From Rubrivivax sp. (GTDB lineage Bacteria; Pseudomonadota; Gammaproteobacteria; Burkholderiales; Burkholderiaceae), in NCBI GenBank assembly GCA_004211235.1, contig SEEY01000082.1:1-10498 (forward strand): DNA of 10,498 nt. Direction: 5' to 3'. Each line of letters opens with the position of its first letter. Positions within the stretch are counted from its first letter, which is position 1. Shown here in pieces: positions 6,161 through 10,498 of the stretch. The notes under the pieces were generated by a model. It ran no database searches, had not been told where the DNA came from, and was given only the letters and a program-made list of their open reading frames with translations. A program made the translations under genes and the position numbers.

Positions 6161-6456
6161 TCCCGCGCATTCCCCATGACCCGGCCCTGCGCGGCGAGCG
6201 CAAGGCAAACCTGCTGCTGGCCTCGGCGCTGTTGCGTGGCCAGGTGCAGCGGGATGTGGACGAGCTGGGCGAGCGCGCCGATGGCGCCGCCCGCCGTGTG
6301 CTGATGGTGCGCGGCTGGCTGTCCGATCCGCTCGTGCTGGCGGCCCTCGGTGGTGGCGCGGCCTTCTTCGCCGGGTCCGGCCGTCAGGGGCGCGGCCGGC
6401 TCTGGGGCCTGCTGCGCTGGGGCTGGCTGGCCTGGCGCGTCTGGCGCCGACGCTGA
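6157..6456 (+). CDS. YqjK-like small protein
   Basis: A 99-aa basic protein, third in the YqjD-YqjE-YqjK-like cluster, started by GTG at 6157 inside the stop of the previous gene (GTGA), so translationally coupled. It has a charged helix (11-48), a short hydrophobic segment (about 57-72: S-D-P-L-V-L-A-A-L-G-G-G) and a Trp/Arg-rich C-terminus (W83, W88, W90, W93, W96, ending R-R-R), which suggests membrane association. Sequence support for YqjK is weak and comes mostly from gene order. No function is known. It ends 6 bp from the convergent adenosyltransferase gene. Confidence 0.72.
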   Translation: MIPRIPHDPALRGERKANLLLASALLRGQVQRDVDELGERADGAARRVLMVRGWLSDPLVLAALGGGAAFFAGSGRQGRGRLWGLLRWGWLAWRVWRRR

Positions 6457-6471
6457 CAGGCCTCAGTCAGC
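6452..6471. terminator. Short hairpin across two convergent stop codons
   Basis: GCTGAC (6452-6457) pairs with GTCAGC (6466-6471) around an 8-nt loop that contains the palindrome AGGCCT. It spans the stops of the yqjK-like gene and the convergent adenosyltransferase, which are 6 bp apart. No T-tract is present; a bidirectional terminator is only a possibility. Confidence 0.3.
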
Positions 6472-7044
6472 CGTATCCAGCCGCTTCATCCGTTCGCTCT
6501 GCCAGTAGACGTCGTCGCCGCCCAGGCCATCGAGGTTGGCCCGGTTGAGCACGCGGGCCAGCACGAAGAGCAGGTCCGACAGACGGTTCAGGTACTGGCG
6601 CGGCGCCGCGCGCAGCGTTTCGCCGGCGGCCACGACGAGCACGGCGCGCTCCGCACGGCGCGCCACGGTGCGGCAGACATGCGCGATGGCCGCGCTGCGC
6701 GTGCCGGCCGGCAGGATGAATTCCTTCAGGCGCGGCAGGGCTTCGTTGTAGTGGGCCAGCGCCTCGTCCAGCCGCAGCACGGCGGCATCCTTCAGCAACT
6801 CGCCGCCCGGCCATGACAACTCGCCGCCCAGGTTGAAGAGCTCGTGCTGGATGGTCACCAGCAGATCGCGCACGTCATCGGGCAGCGGCTCGGCCAGCAG
6901 GACGCCGAGATGCGAGTTCAGCTCGTCGACATCGCCCATGGCCTGCACCCGGGCATGGGTCTTGGGCACGCGGCTGCCGTCGCTGAGGCCGGTGGTGCCG
7001 TCGTCGCCGGTGCGGGTGGCGATCTGTGAGAGGCGGTTGCCCAT
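6463..7044 (-). CDS. Cob(I)alamin adenosyltransferase, PduO type
   Basis: A 193-aa ATP:corrinoid adenosyltransferase that transfers the 5'-deoxyadenosyl group of ATP to cob(I)alamin, making adenosylcobalamin in the cytosol. The N-terminal ATP loop T-R-T-G-D-D-G-T-T-G-L (10-20) with S-R-V-P-K (24-28) is diagnostic. The central helix carries V-C-R-T-V-A-R-R-A-E-R (123-133), and Y-L-N-R-L-S-D-L-L-F (151-160) holds the conserved Asn and Asp of the active site. Length is normal for the family, which forms trimers. M-G-N-R-L-S is the standard start, although no good Shine-Dalgarno precedes 7044. No B12-dependent enzyme or other cobalamin gene is in view. The small-protein gene upstream on the same strand ends 53 bp before it and may be co-transcribed. 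Confidence 0.93.
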   Translation of the reverse strand: MGNRLSQIATRTGDDGTTGLSDGSRVPKTHARVQAMGDVDELNSHLGVLLAEPLPDDVRDLLVTIQHELFNLGGELSWPGGELLKDAAVLRLDEALAHYNEALPRLKEFILPAGTRSAAIAHVCRTVARRAERAVLVVAAGETLRAAPRQYLNRLSDLLFVLARVLNRANLDGLGGDDVYWQSERMKRLDTAD

Positions 7045-7097
7045 GGGGATATGGCGGAGCGCAGAGCTGTCGAAGCCGCCATTGTCGGCAGATGCGC

Positions 7098-7331
7098 TCA
7101 GTGGCGCCGGCCGCTGCGATGAAAGCCCGGCTTGTTCACGCGTGCGGCTTGCGGCTGCGGGCCGATGTTGTGCGGCGGGCGTTCCACAACCGCTTCAACC
7201 GGCGGCGCGTGCCTGACGATTTGCGGGGCGCCCATCAGCTCCCGCCAGCGAGCGAGGACCAGATCGAACCGCACGGCGCCGAGCACGAACAGTGCGATGG
7301 CCAGGATCAGCAGCAGCCAGGTCAGACTCAT
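7098..7331 (-). CDS. Small single-pass membrane protein, hypothetical
   Basis: A 77-aa protein that I do not recognise. Residues 3-20 (T-W-L-L-L-I-L-A-I-A-L-F-V-L-G-A-V) form one membrane helix, with an exposed basic, Pro-rich tail (about 43-77) containing R-P-P-H-N and ending R-S-G-R-R-H. The ATG at 7331 is chosen because GGGAG lies 7 nt upstream; the longer open frame (to 7571) runs against the FAD oxidase gene and is its complement. It is divergent from that oxidase (89-bp gap) and upstream of the adenosyltransferase on the same strand. The good RBS and clear hydrophobic helix make it credible. Confidence 0.65.
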   Translation of the reverse strand: MSLTWLLLILAIALFVLGAVRFDLVLARWRELMGAPQIVRHAPPVEAVVERPPHNIGPQPQAARVNKPGFHRSGRRH

Positions 7332-7391
7332 GTGGAACTCCCGGGGTGGATGAGGCCATGCTGGCACCGCCGACGGGCAGCTGCAACACAA

Positions 7392-7413
7392 TCTCCTGAT
7401 CTGGATCAGGAGA
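7392..7413 (+). promoter_or_regulatory. Perfect 9-bp hairpin masking the Shine-Dalgarno of the FAD oxidase
   Basis: TCTCCTGAT (7392-7400) pairs perfectly with ATCAGGAGA (7405-7413) around the loop CTGG. The 3' arm contains the AGGAGA Shine-Dalgarno, 7 nt before the ATG at 7421. In RNA the RBS would be closed, which suggests translational control (thermosensor-like, or opened by a protein or ligand). As DNA the same near-palindrome could instead be an operator for a dimeric repressor. The structure is seen; both roles are inferred. Confidence 0.6.
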
Positions 7414-7420
7414 GCCGCCA

Positions 7421-8830
7421 ATGAATGCGCCCGCCACTTTCGACACCGTTGCGGCGCCGCTGCCGCAGGCGCTGCTCGACACGCTGCGCGCCGACTTCGC
7501 CGGGCGCTGCTCGACCGCGCTGGCCGTGCGCCAGCAGCATGGCCGTGATGAATCCGTGTTCGACGTGCCACCGCCGCAGGCCGTCGTCTTTGCAGAAAGC
7601 GAAGCCGAGGTCATGCGCGTCGTCGCGCTCTGCGCCGAGCACCGCGTGCCGGTCATCCCTTACGGCGCGGGCTCGTCGCTGGAGGGGCACCTGCTGGCCG
7701 TTCAGGGCGGCGTCAGCCTGGACGTGTCGCGCATGAACCAGGTGCTGCGCATCGACGCGCAAGACCTGACAGTGACCGTGCAGCCGGGCGTGACGCGCAA
7801 GCAGCTCAATGAGGCGCTCAAGCACGAAGGCCTGTTCTTTCCCATCGACCCGGGTGCCGATGCGAGCCTGGGCGGCATGGCGGCCACGCGCGCCAGCGGC
7901 ACGAATGCAGTGCGCTACGGCACGATGCGCGAGAACGTGCTGGGGCTGCGTTTCGTCAGCGCCAACGGCGCCGTCGTTCGCACCGGTTCGCGTGCGAAGA
8001 AGAGCAGCGCGGGCTACGACCTGACCCGGCTGTTGATCGGCAGCGAGGGCACCCTGGGCGTCATCACCGAGCTGACGATCAAGGTGCACCCGCTGCCCGA
8101 AGCGGTGTCGGCCGCGGTGTGCTTTTTTCCGAGCATTGATGCCGCCGTCCGCACGGCCATGCAGATCATCCAGATCGGCGTGCCCATCGCCCGCTGCGAG
8201 CTGCTGGATGCGAACGCCATCAAGGCCGTCAACGCGCATGACAAGCTCGGCCTGAAGGAAGCGCCGATGCTGCTGATGGAGTTTCACGGCAGCGACGCCG
8301 GCGTGGCCGAGCAGGCGGCGACCGTGCAGGAGGTGGCGGCCGACCACGGCGGCGACGCCTTCGAGTGGGCCACCACGCCCGAGGCGAGAACGCGGCTGTG
8401 GACGGCACGCCACCACGCCTATTTCTCGGGCCTGCAGATGCGCCCCGGCTGCCGTGCGCTGACGACCGACACCTGCGTGCCCATCTCGCGCCTGGCCGAG
8501 AACATCAATGCCAGCGTTGCGGAGGTCGAGGCAGCGGGCCTGCCCTACTTCATCGTCGGCCATGTCGGCGACGGCAACTTCCACATGGCCTATCTGCTGG
8601 ACCCGGCGCTGCCCGAGGAACTGGCGACCGCCGAGCGTCTGAGCGGGCAGATGGTGTCGCGCGCCATCGCACTGGAAGGCACCTGCACCGGTGAGCATGG
8701 CATCGGCCTGCACAAGCAGGGCTTCCTGCTCGACGAAACGGGCGCGGAGGCGGTGGCGATCATGCGGGCCGTGAAGGCGGCGCTGGACCCGCTGGGCATC
8801 ATGAATCCGGGCAAGATTTTCCCGCTCTGA
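7421..8830 (+). CDS. FAD-linked oxidase, D-lactate dehydrogenase (cytochrome)/LDHD type
   Basis: A 469-aa flavoprotein of the GlcD/D-lactate dehydrogenase group, closest in motif detail to the LDHD type, which oxidises D-lactate (or related D-2-hydroxy acids) to the keto acid and passes electrons to cytochrome c or the quinone pool. The PCMH FAD domain covers about 50-225: P-Y-G-A-G-S-S-L-E-G-H (80-90) binds the FAD pyrophosphate, and P-I-D-P-G-A-D-A-S-L-G-G-M (141-153), G-T-N-A-V-R-Y-G (160-167) and G-S-E-G-T-L-G-V (207-214) follow. The C-terminal domain has T-T-D-T-C-V-P-I-S-R-L (348-358), G-H-V-G-D-G-N-F-H (380-388) with metal-binding His, G-E-H-G-I-G (424-429) and N-P-G-K-I (462-466). There is no Fe-S or signal segment. 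The start at 7421 follows AGGAGA. No lactate permease or GlcE/GlcF is adjacent, so the substrate stays tentative. Confidence 0.9.
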   Translation: MNAPATFDTVAAPLPQALLDTLRADFAGRCSTALAVRQQHGRDESVFDVPPPQAVVFAESEAEVMRVVALCAEHRVPVIPYGAGSSLEGHLLAVQGGVSLDVSRMNQVLRIDAQDLTVTVQPGVTRKQLNEALKHEGLFFPIDPGADASLGGMAATRASGTNAVRYGTMRENVLGLRFVSANGAVVRTGSRAKKSSAGYDLTRLLIGSEGTLGVITELTIKVHPLPEAVSAAVCFFPSIDAAVRTAMQIIQIGVPIARCELLDANAIKAVNAHDKLGLKEAPMLLMEFHGSDAGVAEQAATVQEVAADHGGDAFEWATTPEARTRLWTARHHAYFSGLQMRPGCRALTTDTCVPISRLAENINASVAEVEAAGLPYFIVGHVGDGNFHMAYLLDPALPEELATAERLSGQMVSRAIALEGTCTGEHGIGLHKQGFLLDETGAEAVAIMRAVKAALDPLGIMNPGKIFPL

Positions 8831-8908
8831 AGCTGCCGGTGGCCGGGCTCGCACTGGCTGGATTCATACCGATGTAGGGGCACGGTCGCGGCGCCGAGTC
8901 GCGACAGA

Positions 8909-9793
8909 ATGCGCCGCATGCAACGCCGCCCCCTTCTCGCTTCCATCGCCGGCCTGACCCTGGCACCTTTTGCCGTCCAAACCGCCCAGGCCGCCACATC
9001 GCCCGACTTCGCCGCGCTGGAGCGCAGCGTCCAGGGCCGCCTCGGCTTCTTCGCCCTCGACACCGGCAGCGGCCGCACGCTGGCGCACCGGGCCGACGAG
9101 CGCTTCTCGACGGCATCGACCTTCAAGATCCTGCTGGCCGCACGCGTGGCCCAGGGCGTGGAGGGCGGGCGCTGGGCGTGGGAGGACGAGCTGCCGCTGC
9201 ACAAGAGCGAGCGCGTGCCCCATTCGCCGGCCTTCGACCGCCTGCTGGCGGCGCGTGGCCGGGCGACGCTGGGCGAGCTGGTGCAGGGCATCGTCGTCGA
9301 GAGCGACAACCCCTGCGCGAACATCCTGCTGCGCCACTGCTGCGATTCACCTGCGGGCCTGACGATGTGGCTGCGCCAGCAGGGCGACGAGGTCACGCGG
9401 CTGGACCGCTGGGAGCTGGACCTCAACGAGAACGCGCCCGGCGACCTGCGCGACACCAGCACGCCGCGCGCCTTCGCCGGCACGCTGCGCCGCCTGCTGC
9501 TGGGCGACGGCCTCACGCGCCCCAGCCAGGCGCGCCTGTGGGCGGATCTTCAGGCTTCGCAGACGGGGCTGAAGCGGCTCCGGGCGGGCGTGCCGGATGC
9601 GAGCTGGCGCGTCATCGACAAGACCGGCACCGGCTACCGCGGCGCCGTCAATGACGTGGCGCTGGTGTTCCCGCCCGACGGCCGGTCACCGTGGGTGGTG
9701 GTGGCCCTGCAGTCGGACTCCCGGGCGTCCACCGACGATCTGTCGGCCGTGCATGCCGAGGCGATGCGCCAGCTGGTGAGAGCCTGGGGTTGA
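8909..9793 (+). CDS. Class A beta-lactamase
   Basis: A 294-aa serine beta-lactamase that hydrolyses the beta-lactam ring in the periplasm. All class A motifs are intact: S-T-F-K (70-73) with nucleophile Ser-70 and Lys-73; S-D-N (132-134); E-L-D-L-N (169-173) with the general base Glu; and K-T-G (238-240). R-D-T-S-T-P (181-186) is also typical. The signal peptide (1-28, likely cut after A-Q-A) opens with Q-R-R-P-L-L (5-10), resembling a Tat motif, as in some other class A enzymes. No Cys precedes Ser-70, so it lacks the Cys of KPC/SME-type carbapenemases. A vicinal Cys pair (144-145) replaces the usual L-G-G region. No AmpR/PenR-type LysR gene is adjacent, so inducibility is not evident. Two ATGs (8909, 8918) are possible; neither has a clear SD. 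Substrate range cannot be read from sequence. Confidence 0.92.
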   Translation: MRRMQRRPLLASIAGLTLAPFAVQTAQAATSPDFAALERSVQGRLGFFALDTGSGRTLAHRADERFSTASTFKILLAARVAQGVEGGRWAWEDELPLHKSERVPHSPAFDRLLAARGRATLGELVQGIVVESDNPCANILLRHCCDSPAGLTMWLRQQGDEVTRLDRWELDLNENAPGDLRDTSTPRAFAGTLRRLLLGDGLTRPSQARLWADLQASQTGLKRLRAGVPDASWRVIDKTGTGYRGAVNDVALVFPPDGRSPWVVVALQSDSRASTDDLSAVHAEAMRQLVRAWG

Positions 9794-9799
9794 GGCAGG

Positions 9800-9830
9800 C
9801 GCGCGACGCTTCGTTGCGCGACTAAGCGTC
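9800..9830 (+). terminator. Two mutually exclusive hairpins after the beta-lactamase
   Basis: Hairpin A: 9800-9808 pairs with 9812-9820 (nine pairs, one G-U, loop CTT), starting 6 nt after the TGA of the beta-lactamase gene. Hairpin B: GACGCTT (9805-9811) pairs with AAGCGTC (9824-9830). They share bases and cannot coexist. There is no T-tract. Hairpin A is a likely terminator or 3'-end stabiliser. Confidence 0.45.
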
Positions 9831-9879
9831 CCGGGCGGCGGGCACCGCACAGTGGCGTGTCATCGACACAGGAGCCGCC

Positions 9880-10209
9880 ATGCCCGCCATCACCTGCTTC
9901 ATCCGCTACGACATCGACCCGCTGCAGCGCGAGGCGTTCCGCGCCTACGCGCAGAACTGGGGCCGCATCATTCCCCGCCTCGGCGGCCGGCTGCTCGGCT
10001 ACTGGCTGCCGTGGGAGGGCACGAACTTCGAGGCCTGGGGGCTGGTGGGCTTTGCCAGTCTGGCCGACTACGAAGCGTACCGCACACGCTTGAAGACGGA
10101 TGACGAGGCGCGCGCCAATTTCGCGCTGGCGCGCGAGGGGCGTTTCATCGTGCGCGAGACGCGCACGTTCACCGAAGCGGTGGAGGGCACGCTCGGGAGC
10201 CGTGCATGA
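9880..10209 (+). CDS. NIPSNAP family protein
   Basis: A 109-aa protein with the ferredoxin-like dimeric alpha-beta barrel fold of the NIPSNAP family. Visible features are the first strand I-T-C-F-I-R-Y-D-I (4-12), the helix with F-R-A-Y-A-Q-N-W (20-27), L-G-Y-W-L-P (39-44) followed by a loop [12 protein letters not shown] (47-58), and the Tyr/Arg-containing helix S-L-A-D-Y-E-A-Y-R (60-68). Length is normal for bacterial members. No catalytic role is established for the family. The ATG at 9880 has AGGAG at 9870-9874. The stop overlaps the next gene's ATG by 4 nt (ATGA), so the two are coupled; both encode small alpha-beta barrel proteins and may assemble or act together (inference). Confidence 0.85.
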   Translation: MPAITCFIRYDIDPLQREAFRAYAQNWGRIIPRLGGRLLGYWLPWEGTNFEAWGLVGFASLADYEAYRTRLKTDDEARANFALAREGRFIVRETRTFTEAVEGTLGSRA

Positions 10210-10498
10210 TCGCGGTCATCTTCGAAGTCGAACCCGATCCGGCGCGCCAGCCCGAGTATCTCGCCACGGCGCAGGCGCTGGGCACTGCGCTCGAGGGGAT
10301 CGATGGTTTCCTGGCGGTGGAACGTTTCGAATCGCTCACGCAGCCCGGCCGCCTGCTGTCGTTGTCATTCTGGCGCGATGAAGCCGCCGTGCAGCGCTGG
10401 CGTACGCTGGAAGCGCACCAGGCGGCGCAGGCTGCCGGTCGTGACGGGATGTTTCGCGACTACCGCTTGCGCGTGGCGCACGTGGTGCGTGACTACGG
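10206..10498 (+). CDS. Antibiotic biosynthesis monooxygenase (ABM) domain protein, 3' end outside window
   Basis: An open frame of 97 codons running off the right edge without a stop. It begins [10 protein letters not shown] and has the ABM layout: first strand, helix with [20 protein letters not shown] (strand 2), [18 protein letters not shown] (strand 3 and helix), then the usual end [15 protein letters not shown]. The conserved S-F-W and W-R are as in YgiN/ABM-type proteins, some of which are heme- or quinone-acting oxygenases and many of which are uncharacterised. The ATG at 10206 overlaps the NIPSNAP stop, giving translational coupling. Only a few residues are likely missing. Confidence 0.85.
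   Translation, partial: MIAVIFEVEPDPARQPEYLATAQALGTALEGIDGFLAVERFESLTQPGRLLSLSFWRDEAAVQRWRTLEAHQAAQAAGRDGMFRDYRLRVAHVVRDY

Noticed and set aside
7406..8854. 482-aa minus-strand open frame
   Set aside because: Antisense of the FAD oxidase, His/Arg/Gln-rich, no motifs.
8885..8905. Hairpin GTCGCG/CGCGAC before the beta-lactamase start
   Set aside because: Only 6 bp with a 9-nt loop in very GC-rich DNA; too easily random to annotate as control.
8590..9516. 308-aa minus-strand open frame
   Set aside because: Antisense of the FAD oxidase end and the beta-lactamase; Ser/Arg/Pro-rich composition of a shadow frame.
1..10498. CRISPR array, tRNA/rRNA, insertion sequence or attachment site
   Set aside because: No regularly spaced repeats, cloverleaf, transposase motif or terminal inverted repeats with target duplication were seen; the only long inverted repeat is the left-end fold-back.

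Overview
The window is GC-rich, tightly packed bacterial chromosome. Protein content and style (a GDSL lipoprotein with a Gly-rich N-terminus, a YqjD/YqjE/YqjK membrane cluster, a PduO-type adenosyltransferase, an LDHD-like FAD oxidase, NIPSNAP and ABM proteins) suggest a betaproteobacterium, most likely Burkholderiales (Rubrivivax/Roseateles/Leptothrix-like). This placement is inferred from gene style only. I see no tRNA, rRNA, CRISPR array, transposase, integrase or phage structural gene.

Layout. (1) 1-1117: a secreted SGNH/GDSL-hydrolase lipoprotein gene on the minus strand. Its 3' end is lost because bases 1-79 are a perfect inverted copy of 201-279, most simply explained by a fold-back artefact at a contig end. 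(2) 1118-1508: a 391-bp gene-free stretch with a 20-bp perfect palindrome, DnaA-box-like sites and an AT-rich repeat cluster just before the next gene. (3) 1509-3126, plus strand: a MazG-like pyrophosphohydrolase overlapping by 1 nt a DEDDh 3'-5' exonuclease, then a GNAT acetyltransferase. (4) 3258-5390: an unrecognised 351-aa protein with an HNH-like core (minus), divergent from a HTH-WYL regulator (plus), with a 16-bp perfect palindrome between them. (5) 5451-6456: YqjD-, YqjE- and YqjK-like genes in one operon with GTG, TTG and GTG starts. (6) 6463-7331, minus: a cob(I)alamin adenosyltransferase preceded by a small one-TM protein gene. (7) 7421-8830: a D-lactate-dehydrogenase-type FAD oxidase whose Shine-Dalgarno lies in a 9-bp perfect hairpin. 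(8) 8909-9793: a class A beta-lactamase with all active-site motifs. (9) 9880-10498: a NIPSNAP gene overlapping by 4 nt an ABM-domain gene cut by the right edge.

Most genes are ordinary housekeeping or accessory functions. The best candidates for something undescribed are the divergent WYL regulator/HNH-like pair with its palindromic putative operator, and the SD-masking hairpin ahead of the FAD oxidase. The most important quality warning is the fold-back at the left end.
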